A DNA stretch of 13,165 nt from positions 1-13,165 of the forward strand of contig CAKSPP010000019.1 of NCBI GenBank assembly GCA_934481505.1, in the 5' to 3' direction. Position 1 is the stretch's first letter. The number at the start of each line of letters is the position of its first letter. The notes under the pieces were generated by a model that saw nothing but the letters and a program-made list of their open reading frames with translations, searched no databases and had not been told where the DNA came from. Position numbers and translations under genes: made by a program. Shown one piece after another: positions 1 through 7,865 of this stretch. The stretch is from an uncultured Eubacteriales bacterium. Lineage in GTDB: Bacteria; Bacillota; Clostridia; Oscillospirales; UBA644.

Positions 1-576
1 GCTCTCAGAGTTTTGTCGGCGTCGATGTGTGCTTATCCTCTTTCAAAAAGAGAATTCAAGGGCAGAAACTTCATTTTCACCCTTTCGACCTACGCCCTTA
101 TGTTTACTCCGACCGCAGCAACGGTTTCGAACTACATCATAATGGCAAACCTCGGCTGGATCGATACTTTCTGGTCAATTCTTGTTCCGGCTCTCGGCTC
201 CGCGTTCTCCCTTTACCTTATTAAAGGGTTTATCGACGGATTCCCCGACTCGGTTCTCGAAGCTGCCCGTATCGACGGTGCAGGCGAATTCAAGATATTC
301 TGGTCGATTCTTATGCCTTCCATTAAACCGGGCTGGCTGACGCTTATCGTTTTCTCGGTTCAGGAATATTGGAACACAGGTTCAAACATCTATATATATA
401 AGGAAGAACTCAAAACGCTTTCTTATGCACTCAGCCAGGTCGCAGCCGCAGGTATCGCCCGTCAGGGTGTTTCGATGGCTATATCGATCGTAATGATGCT
501 CGTCCCCGTTATCGTCTTTATTATCTCCCAGAGTAATATTCTCGAAACGATGGCGACATCGGGTATGAAAGACTAA
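1..576 (+). CDS. Carbohydrate ABC transporter permease, MalG-type (5' end outside window)
   Basis: Inner-membrane subunit of a sugar importer of the CUT1 (MalFGK-like) class. The reading frame is open from base 1 with no stop, so the gene begins upstream and only about 191 C-terminal residues are visible. The fragment opens with the YPLSKREFKGRN segment, which matches the conserved loop (normally A-x-AR-F-GR) before a transmembrane helix in MalG proteins. The EAA loop that docks on the ATPase is clear: EAARIDGAGEFKIFW at 259-303, followed by LMPSIKPG. At least three hydrophobic helices follow or flank it. The C-terminus (ILETMATSGMKD) resembles MalG-type ends of the ETMAxSGIK kind. The gene is 12 nt upstream of the NHL gene and clearly in the same operon. 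A second MalG-type permease lies at the operon's other end. The substrate cannot be read from the sequence. Confidence 0.9.
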   Translation, partial: ALRVLSASMCAYPLSKREFKGRNFIFTLSTYALMFTPTAATVSNYIIMANLGWIDTFWSILVPALGSAFSLYLIKGFIDGFPDSVLEAARIDGAGEFKIFWSILMPSIKPGWLTLIVFSVQEYWNTGSNIYIYKEELKTLSYALSQVAAAGIARQGVSMAISIVMMLVPVIVFIISQSNILETMATSGMKD

Positions 577-588
577 GGGGGTGGCGAA

Positions 589-2229
589 ATGAAAAAGATA
601 ACAAAATCCCTTATTACTATTTGCATGATTTTCGCCGTTCTTTTGTCGACGGCTCTGCCTTCCTTCGCTCTTCCCTATAACGAAAATATGACCGACAGCT
701 ACAATTACAGCTATTTCGGTGATATTGTCGGAACTCCGGACGCTTACCGCACTTCAAAGGTTCTTGCCGCTGCGGATCTCGGCGTCGGAAAAGCTTTCAA
801 TCCGGTGGACCTCTTTACAAAGGGCGATTATATATATGTAGTCGACGCCGGAAATAACGAAATTATCGTTCTCGATAAAAAATACAATGTCGTAAAAGAA
901 ATAAAAGACCTTGTCGGAACAGAGGACTACGAAATTCCCGACATTATCAAGACCGTTATCAACGAAGCGGGCGAAGAGGTTACCGATACCGCAATGCTCA
1001 CCGCCAACAGATACGGCTTCTACAATCCGCAGGGTATCTTCGTTGACGACGACGGACAGATCTATGTCGCCGATACCGGTAACAGAAGAATTGTCGTCTG
1101 CAACATCGACGGCGTTGTTTCAAATGTTATCCAGGATGTAAAAATTTCCGTTCTCGGAAAAACCTATACTTTCCAGCCCACAAAACTTATAGTTGACGCG
1201 GCAGGCGGTATAAATGTCCTTGCCTACGGCGTAAACAGAGGTATCATGGTCTTCGACGACGACGGAACTTTCCGTCAGTTCACCGGTGCACCGAATGTCT
1301 CGGTAAGTGCTATCGAATGGTTCTGGAGACTTCTCGCAACCGAGGAACAGAAAGCAAACCTTGCAAAATACGTTCCTACCGAATACAGCAACATTCTTGT
1401 TGACGACAGAGGTCTTACCTATGCCACAATAGGAACCGTTGACGCAACCGAATATCAGGCGGCAATCGCTTCGCTCGGTTCCGATTCCGACAGCGGTTCC
1501 CCGATAAAGAAACTTTCCGCTTCGGGCGTTGATACTCTCCGCAGAAAAGGCAGACTTGCAATCGTCGGCGATATCTACACCGAAAACAAGACCCAGACTC
1601 CGCAGATAGTTGACGTTTGCGTTGCGGACGGCGATATCTACACGATGCTCGACCAGCGTTCCGGCAGACTCTTTACCTACGGACCCGACGGCGACCTTTT
1701 GTATGTCGGCGGAGGCTACGGAACACAGTACGGACGCTTCACCGCGGCAAACTCGATAACCACAACGGGTGACGATGTAATCGTCTCGGACGGCAACAAC
1801 AATACCCTTACCGTATTCGAGCTTACCGATTACGCAAAGACCATTCACGAAGCCATAATAACCCATAACTCCGGAAAATACGAAGAGGCGAAAGTCCTTT
1901 GGGAAAAGGTTGTTTCTTATAACTCCGCTTTCTATATCGCTTATGTCGGTATGGGCAAGGCGGAAATGAGAAAAGCAACAGACTCTTCGATTTCCTCCGA
2001 AGAAAGCCTTAAACATTACGAACAGGCTCTCGAATATTTCGAAATAGCAAACGAAACCACGAACTACTCAAAGGCGTTCAAGGAATTGCAGAAACAGTCG
2101 ATGTCCGAAAACTTCATTTTCATAGTCATCGGTCTTGTCGTAGTGGTCGCCGGATGCTTCGTTCTCTATTTCTTAAACAAGAGACGCAAAAAGAAAAAAT
2201 TACTGAAAGAAAGGGGTGGTAACGCATGA
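589..2229 (+). CDS. Secreted NHL-repeat protein with TPR segment and C-terminal membrane anchor
   Basis: This 546-residue protein has an N-terminal signal peptide (residues 1-27, MKK basic start, hydrophobic core, likely cleavage after PSFA). Beta-propeller NHL-like repeats follow: residues 70-105 (FNPVDLF...YVVDAGNNEIIVLD), 144-180 (YNPQGIFVDDDGQIYVADTGNRRIVV), 195-230, 266-283 and 338-412 (ending VIVSDGNNNTLTVFEL). Residues 413-500 are alpha-helical with TPR-like spacing (YEEAKVLWEKVVSYNSAFYIAYVGMGKAEM, then HYEQALEYFEIA). A single helix at about 509-529 is followed by a strongly basic tail (KRRKKKKLLK), giving an external propeller anchored in the membrane with a short cytoplasmic tail. 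A strong Shine-Dalgarno at 575-584 supports this start. The last codons overlap the Yip1 gene. NHL propellers usually bind proteins or glycans, so a binding or sensing role beside the transporter is inferred. No catalytic motif was seen. Confidence 0.85.
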   Translation: MKKITKSLITICMIFAVLLSTALPSFALPYNENMTDSYNYSYFGDIVGTPDAYRTSKVLAAADLGVGKAFNPVDLFTKGDYIYVVDAGNNEIIVLDKKYNVVKEIKDLVGTEDYEIPDIIKTVINEAGEEVTDTAMLTANRYGFYNPQGIFVDDDGQIYVADTGNRRIVVCNIDGVVSNVIQDVKISVLGKTYTFQPTKLIVDAAGGINVLAYGVNRGIMVFDDDGTFRQFTGAPNVSVSAIEWFWRLLATEEQKANLAKYVPTEYSNILVDDRGLTYATIGTVDATEYQAAIASLGSDSDSGSPIKKLSASGVDTLRRKGRLAIVGDIYTENKTQTPQIVDVCVADGDIYTMLDQRSGRLFTYGPDGDLLYVGGGYGTQYGRFTAANSITTTGDDVIVSDGNNNTLTVFELTDYAKTIHEAIITHNSGKYEEAKVLWEKVVSYNSAFYIAYVGMGKAEMRKATDSSISSEESLKHYEQALEYFEIANETTNYSKAFKELQKQSMSENFIFIVIGLVVVVAGCFVLYFLNKRRKKKKLLKERGGNA

Positions 2230-2933
2230 CACAGAACAAACTTGCAAATGTAGGAAACTGGTTCAAAAATTTCGGAATAAAATTCTGGAAAGGTCTTGTC
2301 GTTTCCATTAAAAGATTCCCCTATTTCTTCTATTGTCTCGTTCATCCGTTCGACGGTTTCTATGACTTAAAGAACGATCCGAAACGCAGAAATATCGGCG
2401 GTGCCGTTATCCTCTATATTCTGCTTGCCGTCTCGGCGGTTTTAAGCAAACAGCTCCGCGGATACCTCTTCACAACGAGATATGAACAGCTTAACGTTCA
2501 GATTTTCACCGAAATGCTCATTGCGGTTCTTCCGTATCTTCTGTGGGTAATTGCAAACTGGTGCTTCACCTCCCTTATGGACGGCGACGGAAAACTTTCC
2601 GATATCTTCCAGGCAACAGCCGTCGGAACGCTTCCGATAACCATATGCAACTTCCTGCTTATTCCTTTGAGCAATTTCTTGAACCTCGATTCCGCCGGAA
2701 CCTACTATACGATTTCGACGGTCGGCATGGTTCTCGCCTATATCATAATCTTCCTCGGAATGATAACGACCCATCAGTATGAATTCGGCAAAGGCATCGC
2801 GACCGCGATTTTGTCGATATTGGGAATTTTGATAATTCTCTTCATTATGATACTGTTCTTCTTCCTCGTTCAGCAGGTTGTCGGATTTATCCAGCAGCTG
2901 TCAACCGAGATAAGTTACAGGCTAAACGAGTAG
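2226..2933 (+). CDS. Yip1-family membrane protein
   Basis: A 235-residue integral membrane protein. After an amphipathic N-terminus containing the segment FPYFFYCLVHPFDGFYDLKND (30-50), there are about five hydrophobic helices near 59-77, 93-116, 130-152, 161-183 and 190-215. The segment NWCFTSLMDGDGKLSDIFQATAVGTLPITI (111-140) matches the pattern of bacterial Yip1/YIP1-domain proteins: NW, a small loop with G-D-G, then a helix with a conserved proline. The start codon overlaps the upstream stop as ATGA (2226-2229), so translation is probably coupled to the NHL gene. The function of bacterial Yip1 proteins is not established. As I recall, in Firmicutes they often sit beside sugar ABC transporters and DUF5696 genes, as here. 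Assignment is from motif and topology only. Confidence 0.75.
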   Translation: MTQNKLANVGNWFKNFGIKFWKGLVVSIKRFPYFFYCLVHPFDGFYDLKNDPKRRNIGGAVILYILLAVSAVLSKQLRGYLFTTRYEQLNVQIFTEMLIAVLPYLLWVIANWCFTSLMDGDGKLSDIFQATAVGTLPITICNFLLIPLSNFLNLDSAGTYYTISTVGMVLAYIIIFLGMITTHQYEFGKGIATAILSILGILIILFIMILFFFLVQQVVGFIQQLSTEISYRLNE

Positions 2934-2948
2934 GGAGGAGGAAAGATA

Positions 2949-5666
2949 ATGAAAAAATTCGGCAAAATCTTATTAAGCGTCGCCCTTGTCTTTGCGGCAA
3001 TGCTCATCCTCTCCTCCTGCGGCTCTTCAAGAGGTTCGTCCTTTATTTCCGACGAACAGAGACAGGAACATATCTTAAAACTCCTCGGCGGAAGCGAAGA
3101 TTCTGTTGTTAAACAGACCCGTTATCCGATGATAACCTCCTCCGAAGGAAAAGACCTCGGCATTACCGGTATGGTAAAACTCACCGAGAACAGCAACTAT
3201 ATCCTTTATATGGATTTCAACGATACGTCGATCGCCGTATACGATAAAAAAGGCGGTCAGATATATCACAGCGACCCGTCGAACGCCGGAATGATAGAAG
3301 AGGGTTCAAGAAGCATGATTTCTTCTCCTCTTTCGATTGAAGCGTATGACGCACTCAACAAGAGATACGAATTCAACTTCTACGATAACTGTCTCGACGA
3401 CGAAAACTTTGTTATCGCCGATATGGGCGACGGCAAGTTCAGAGTTATATATACGATAGGTAACGACCCCAACAAAGACCTTGCTCCTCCGGTTCTTACC
3501 GTAGACACCTACGAAAAGCTGCATGCGGCTCTCGAAACCGGACATTCGTCCGAACTTGCGGTTCTTACTTCGTCATATAAGCTCATCACTCCGTCGACGA
3601 TAACCCTCGAAGAAAAGGAATCTCTCGTCAAAGACTTCCCGACTCTCGACTGGCAGACTCTTTACATAAGAAGAAGCCTTACGACAAGACAGCGTGCCGC
3701 TCTTACCGAAGCCATGAAGCTTGCGGGCTTTACCGCTTCCGACGTTAAGGCGGAAATGGAAAAGACGGAATATCAGGGTGCCGAAAGATCGGTTATGTAT
3801 ACGATTCCCGTCGACCTTACTTTGACCACCGAAGGTCTCCAGGTAAATGTCGATTCGTCCCTTATTCTTGCTCCTTCCGAACAGCGTCTTTACAAAATGT
3901 CGCTTTACAGAGGTCTCGGAGCTTCCGACGCTTCTCTCGGTGACGAATATCTGCTTGTTCCCGACGGATCGGGTGCGGTAATTCCGGCAACCGGAAAACT
4001 TTCGACTCTTGCTTATTCCGAAAGAGTTTACGGTGAAGACGAAACCTTCAACCGCGACCTCAACACCACCGTCAACGCTTCCGTTCTCACAGCGTTCGGA
4101 GCTTACGACAGAGGAGCAAACGGTGCGGTAGTCGCGATAATGTCCGAGGGTGCTTCCCAGTCGAATATCACCGCAAGACCCATCAACGCGACAAGCAACG
4201 CCGCAGCGTCGATAAACTATGAAATCGTCTACGGCGAAAGAGATTACAGAACCTATAAGACAGATACCACGACCACGGGTTCTTCGACCGCTTCGTCAAC
4301 CAATACCGAAAGCGGTACGGGTGTTGTTCTTTCAAAGGACGTCCCCGAAATCAACTTCACCGTTAAATACTTCTTCATGGACGGAAACAAAACCTATTCC
4401 GACTATGCTAAGTGGTACAGAAACTACCTTATAAAGGAAGAAGTTCTTCCGTCGCAGAAAACAAAGGAATCCGGACTTTCCCTCTATGTTGATTTGCTCG
4501 GTGCAATCGACAAAGACGAAACCGTCGCAGGTATTCCCGTTGTCAAGAAGCGTGCTCTGACAACTTATTCACAGGCGAAAGAAATTCTCGAAAAACTTGC
4601 CGAAAACGGCGTTACAAACGTAAAAACCCGTTACTCCTACTGGACGAACGGCGGCTATTACAACACCGTTTTCAACGCTCTCCGTCTTATCGGCGAAATG
4701 GGCTCGACCGACGAACTTAAAGCTCTCGTTTCCTATTGTACCGATAACAACACAAAACTTTATCCGACCGCCGACTTTATGTATCTTTACAGAGAGACCG
4801 GAGGCGACAACTTCAACTATCAGAACGATGTTGCAAGACGCCTCGACCTCAGAATTTCGAGAGTCGGTATAAGATCTCAGGTCACGGGACTTGAACTTGA
4901 CGATTCAGACGAATATAAGTCTGTTGTTTCTCCCGACCTGCTTACCGGATTTGCCGATACTTTCAAGGCAGATTACGATAAGACCGTCGGAATGACTGCT
5001 ATTTCTCTCGGTTCGATAGGTCAGTATCTTGACAGTAACTACAAGACCAACAGAATAGTCAACCGCGAAGAAACGCTTGCGATAAACCGTGAAATTCTCG
5101 ATAAATTCGCAGATTACGATGTCGCTGTTTCAACCGGTAACGATTATACCTGGAAATACGCGGACGCAGTTTTCGGTTTGCCGCAGGGTGCAAGCGACTT
5201 CACCTCCGAATCCGAAAGCGTTCCGTTCTTACAGATCGTTCTTCACGGATATGTCTCTTACTCCGGCGACGCGTTCAACATTTCGGGCGATTACGAAACC
5301 GAAATTCTGAAAGCGGTCGAAACAGGAAGCAACCCGAGTTTCAGATGGATGTATGAAGACAACACCGTGTTTGATAACACTCCGCTTGCTTATAAGTTCT
5401 ATTCCGTAACCTATACCGACACCTTCGACCGTGCGGTTGAGATTTACAAAGAGCTTAACGAAGCGATGAAAGACGTTGTAAACCAGCCGATAACCAACCA
5501 CGAAAAGGTTGCGGCAATCGACGCAGAAACCGGAAAGACAGTCTCCGGCGTTTATGCGACGACCTACGGCAACAACGTAAAGACATTCTTTGTCAACTAC
5601 AATTCATTTGACGTAACTTTGGAAGACGGAACCGTCGTTCCTGCTAAAAATTATACATGGAGGTGA
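2949..5666 (+). CDS. DUF5696-type surface lipoprotein
   Basis: A 905-residue secreted lipoprotein. The signal peptide ends in a lipobox LSSC with Cys24 as the lipidation site, so the protein is tethered to the outer face of the membrane. The N-terminal half (about 50-500) is beta-rich and includes the motif LVPDGSGAVIPATG at 336-349, which I associate with the DUF5696 family. A Ser/Thr-rich low-complexity stretch lies at about 438-458. Residues 510-830 alternate strands and helices (SLYVDLLGAI, NGVTNVKTRYSYWTNGG, ELKALVSYCTDNNTKLYPTADFMYLY, MTAISLGSIGQYLDS, VPFLQIVLHGYVSYSGDAFN), as in TIM-barrel glycosidase-like proteins. This fold is an inference and no catalytic residues are assigned. The strong Shine-Dalgarno GGAGGAGG at 2934-2941 fixes the start. 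It occupies the position next to the permeases where a solute-binding protein often lies, but does not resemble one. Confidence 0.8.
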   Translation: MKKFGKILLSVALVFAAMLILSSCGSSRGSSFISDEQRQEHILKLLGGSEDSVVKQTRYPMITSSEGKDLGITGMVKLTENSNYILYMDFNDTSIAVYDKKGGQIYHSDPSNAGMIEEGSRSMISSPLSIEAYDALNKRYEFNFYDNCLDDENFVIADMGDGKFRVIYTIGNDPNKDLAPPVLTVDTYEKLHAALETGHSSELAVLTSSYKLITPSTITLEEKESLVKDFPTLDWQTLYIRRSLTTRQRAALTEAMKLAGFTASDVKAEMEKTEYQGAERSVMYTIPVDLTLTTEGLQVNVDSSLILAPSEQRLYKMSLYRGLGASDASLGDEYLLVPDGSGAVIPATGKLSTLAYSERVYGEDETFNRDLNTTVNASVLTAFGAYDRGANGAVVAIMSEGASQSNITARPINATSNAAASINYEIVYGERDYRTYKTDTTTTGSSTASSTNTESGTGVVLSKDVPEINFTVKYFFMDGNKTYSDYAKWYRNYLIKEEVLPSQKTKESGLSLYVDLLGAIDKDETVAGIPVVKKRALTTYSQAKEILEKLAENGVTNVKTRYSYWTNGGYYNTVFNALRLIGEMGSTDELKALVSYCTDNNTKLYPTADFMYLYRETGGDNFNYQNDVARRLDLRISRVGIRSQVTGLELDDSDEYKSVVSPDLLTGFADTFKADYDKTVGMTAISLGSIGQYLDSNYKTNRIVNREETLAINREILDKFADYDVAVSTGNDYTWKYADAVFGLPQGASDFTSESESVPFLQIVLHGYVSYSGDAFNISGDYETEILKAVETGSNPSFRWMYEDNTVFDNTPLAYKFYSVTYTDTFDRAVEIYKELNEAMKDVVNQPITNHEKVAAIDAETGKTVSGVYATTYGNNVKTFFVNYNSFDVTLEDGTVVPAKNYTWR
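5659..5666 (+). promoter_or_regulatory. Shine-Dalgarno that sets the MalF start
   Basis: GGAGGTGA lies inside the last codons of the lipoprotein gene and ends five bases before ATG 5672. The in-frame ATG at 5657 precedes this site, so it cannot be served by it and is not the likely start. Confidence 0.8.
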
Positions 5667-5671
5667 GAGAA

Positions 5672-6622
5672 ATGAGTGTTCAGGCAAAAGAAGTAAAAGC
5701 AGCAAAAAAACCGAGACGCACACTGAGCCTTGAGAAAAAGAACAGCTTCTTCGGCTATATCTTTACTCTGCCGATTATCATCGGTTTGGCATTCGTTTAT
5801 CTCCCGGTTCTCTTCCAGTCCCTTATGTATTCTTTCGGCGATATCAACATCACCCAGGAAGGCTGGAAAGTCGAATGGGCGGGCTTAAAGAATTACAATC
5901 AGGCACTGTTCGTCGAAGACGGATTTTTAAGAACCGTTATCGAATCAATAGCGGCTCTTCTCCCGCAGATTATCATAGTTATCATATTCGCGTTCTTCAT
6001 GGCTAACCTTCTTAACCAGAAGTTCAGAGGAAGAACCGTCGCCCGTGTTATCTTCTTTATCCCGGTTATTATTTCGACCGGTATCATCTCCCAGCTCGAC
6101 TCGATGTCTTCGATGCTCGATGTTTACAGCTCCGGAGGAAAGATGGAAACGGGCGGTGCCGCAGGCTCGAACCTGTTCGGCTATCAGCAGATCGAAAACC
6201 TTGTAACACAGACCCTTAACAATACGGACCTTTCGAATATCGTCCTCGGAGCGGTTGACGGACTTTATTCCGTCATCACCTCCTCCGGTGTTCAGATGCT
6301 TATCTTCCTTGCAGGCTTGCAGGGTATCTCGGTAAGTATGTACGAATCCGCAAAGGTTGAAGGTGCGACAGGCTGGGAAGTCTTCTGGAAGATTTCTTTC
6401 CCGATGATAAGCCCGCTTATCCTTGTAAACCTGCTTTATACGGTTATCGACCTCTTCCTTAAATCCGATAACGCCGCAATCGCATTTATCAACCGTTATC
6501 TCGATAATGCGGCGACATACGAGGTTGCGTCGGCGTTCTCATGGATTTATACGATAGTCGTAATTCTCTTCGTACTTATCGTCTTCTTGCTTGTCAAGAA
6601 GCTGATAGTATACCAGGACTAA
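5672..6622 (+). CDS. Sugar ABC transporter permease, MalF-type
   Basis: Membrane subunit of a CUT1-class carbohydrate importer, 316 residues from the chosen start. A basic N-terminal tail (KAAKKPRRTLSLEKKNS) leads into helix 1 (FFGYIFTLPIIIGLAFVYLPVLFQSL, 26-51), with the SFGD...GLKNY segment typical of MalF relatives. Further helices lie at about 92-112 and 124-141, then after a long loop (142-205) at about 206-222, 245-263 and 287-308. The EAA loop is ESAKVEGATGWEVFWKISFP (225-244). The 142-205 region is polar and longer than in most MalF permeases I know; it may be an external excursion. The start is five nt after the lipoprotein stop, and the MalG-type partner follows 18 nt downstream, so the two probably form the heterodimeric pore. 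Substrate unknown. Confidence 0.9.
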   Translation: MSVQAKEVKAAKKPRRTLSLEKKNSFFGYIFTLPIIIGLAFVYLPVLFQSLMYSFGDINITQEGWKVEWAGLKNYNQALFVEDGFLRTVIESIAALLPQIIIVIIFAFFMANLLNQKFRGRTVARVIFFIPVIISTGIISQLDSMSSMLDVYSSGGKMETGGAAGSNLFGYQQIENLVTQTLNNTDLSNIVLGAVDGLYSVITSSGVQMLIFLAGLQGISVSMYESAKVEGATGWEVFWKISFPMISPLILVNLLYTVIDLFLKSDNAAIAFINRYLDNAATYEVASAFSWIYTIVVILFVLIVFLLVKKLIVYQD

Positions 6623-6624
6623 GC

Positions 6625-6632
6625 AAAGGAGG
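6625..6632 (+). promoter_or_regulatory. Shine-Dalgarno that sets the second MalG start
   Basis: AAAGGAGG sits 8 nt before ATG 6641 but only 2 nt before the in-frame ATG 6635. Normal spacing therefore favours 6641 as the start codon. Confidence 0.75.
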
Positions 6633-6640
6633 AAATGAAA

Positions 6641-7660
6641 ATGGAAAACAACACAGTAACTCCGAGCGAAGTCCCCGTAAACGAGAAAAAACCCAACTTC
6701 TTCAAAAAGATCTGGGAAAAGATAAAGGAAAAAATCCTCAGCAGACAGGAAGAAGTTATCACCTGGGACAGATGGAAAAGAAAGAACCTCAATCTCGCAG
6801 GTTTCGGCAGATTCTGCTGGTACATCGTCCGTCTTGTTCTTATAATCGGTATCTCGTTTATGATACTTTACCCCTTTATCGTTAAGGGTATCGTATCTTT
6901 CATGAGTACAAACGATATAACCGACAACACGGTTATGTATATCCCGCGTGAGGGCAGCACCTACTTCATTCAGAAGGCGGTAAACAGCCTTGACTATTGG
7001 CCGGCACTCTTAAACACGGCTCTCCTTTCTTTGGGAGTTGCGGTTTTGCAGCTGTTCGTAAGCACAATGGTCGGTTACGGCTTTGCGCGTTTCAAGTTCT
7101 GGGGCAAAAACCTTTTGTTCCTGCTTGTTCTTCTGATGCTTATCATCCCTGCCCAGACCATAACCCTTCCGCTTTATGTAAACCTCAACAATTTCTTGGG
7201 AACAGGGCTTTCGCTTATAAACACCCCGTTCGCCCTCTTGTTCCTTGCTCTGATGGGTCTCGGTCTTAAAAACGGACTTTATATTTACCTGATGCGTCAG
7301 TTCTTCCGAGGAATGCCTAAGGAACTCGAAATGTCCGCCTACATCGACGGTGCGGGTCATTTCAGAACCTTCTTCTCGATAATGCTTCCGAACGCAACGA
7401 ATATGATGATAACCGTATTCCTCTTTGCGTTCACATGGCAGTGGACCGACACCACCTACAACACGATGCTTATCCCCGACCTTAAAATCCTGACGAACAC
7501 CATAATGAATGTCACGACCGCAACTTCGGGCGACACCACCCAGATGCAGGCACTTCTCGACACTTCGTCTCTGCTTCTCATCCTGCCGCTGCTTATCGTG
7601 TTCCTCTTTGCTCAGAGATACTTCATACAGGGTATAGAGCGAAGCGGTTTGGTCGAGTAA
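6641..7660 (+). CDS. Carbohydrate ABC transporter permease, MalG-type (second copy)
   Basis: CUT1-class inner-membrane permease, 339 residues. The first 55 residues are an unusually long charged cytoplasmic extension (FFKKIWEKIKEKILSRQEEVITWDRWKRKN). Helix 1 follows at about 62-82 (VRLVLIIGISFMILYPFIVKG). The conserved YGFARFKFWGKN loop is at 145-157 and further helices lie at 158-176, 193-213, 253-268 and 308-325. The EAA loop reads ELEMSAYIDGAGHFRTFFSIMLP (228-250); the usual EAA is changed to MSA while the I-D-G-A-G core is kept. The C-terminus (YFIQGIERSGLVE) differs from the first MalG-type gene of the operon, so the two are not recent duplicates. It pairs with the MalF-type gene 18 nt upstream. 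It is the last gene of the operon and is followed by a 312-nt non-coding region. Confidence 0.9.
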   Translation: MENNTVTPSEVPVNEKKPNFFKKIWEKIKEKILSRQEEVITWDRWKRKNLNLAGFGRFCWYIVRLVLIIGISFMILYPFIVKGIVSFMSTNDITDNTVMYIPREGSTYFIQKAVNSLDYWPALLNTALLSLGVAVLQLFVSTMVGYGFARFKFWGKNLLFLLVLLMLIIPAQTITLPLYVNLNNFLGTGLSLINTPFALLFLALMGLGLKNGLYIYLMRQFFRGMPKELEMSAYIDGAGHFRTFFSIMLPNATNMMITVFLFAFTWQWTDTTYNTMLIPDLKILTNTIMNVTTATSGDTTQMQALLDTSSLLLILPLLIVFLFAQRYFIQGIERSGLVE

Positions 7661-7838
7661 TTTCAGGAAATGTAAAAAAGTCCGGAACGCTTCGCTGCGA
7701 ATTCACCTCGCCTCTCGCCGTACCTTTGTATGGCTTCGGGAGAGCGAAAACGGCGGGCGTTTCCGCCTCGGTTCATTCACTCCGAACATTTTTCTTATTT
7801 CCTGAAAAAGGAATAAGGAAAAACTCGGAACATTCATT
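7661..7838. repeat. Hairpin-rich inverted-repeat region after the sugar operon
   Basis: A left arm at 7661-7686, starting right after the permease stop, and a right arm at 7781-7807 are imperfect inverted repeats; both ends carry TTTCAGGAAAT-like sequence. The right arm can also fold with 7815-7838 (TCCGA...TTTTTC against GAAAAACTCGGA). Between the arms, 7712-7744 can form a hairpin (GCCGTAC with GTATGGC, extended by CTCTC with GAGAG across a bulge), and GGCGG 7752-7756 can pair with CCGCC 7763-7767. No open reading frame of note is present. It may be a dispersed palindromic (REP or MITE-like) element or a structured 3' UTR; the sequence alone does not decide. Confidence 0.55.
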
Positions 7839-7849
7839 AGATTGAATGT
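7830..7849. repeat. Small perfect hairpin
   Basis: ACATTCA at 7830-7836 pairs perfectly with TGAATGT at 7843-7849 around a 6-nt loop. It is AT-rich with no T-tract behind it, so it is unlikely to be a terminator. It could be an operator for a dimeric regulator or part of the leader structure of the exporter gene. There is no direct evidence for either. Confidence 0.4.
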
Positions 7850-7865
7850 CTGCAATGTTTTGTCC

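Noticed and set aside
13..15. TTG as start of the first permease
   Set aside because: The frame is open through base 1 and the visible protein begins mid-family, lacking the N-terminal helices; the gene starts before the window.
1120..2016. Long minus-strand open frame opposite the NHL gene
   Set aside because: Its protein is rich in Cys, Val and Arg with no recognisable domain, and it lies wholly antisense to a well-supported gene with a Shine-Dalgarno; it is a by-product of codon bias.
4257..4320. Ser/Thr-rich stretch in the lipoprotein as a tandem repeat
   Set aside because: The codons do not form a regular repeat unit; it reads as an ordinary flexible low-complexity loop.
5657..5671. 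Alternative start of the MalF-type permease at 5657
   Set aside because: The Shine-Dalgarno lies downstream of this ATG; the ATG at 5672 has correct spacing.
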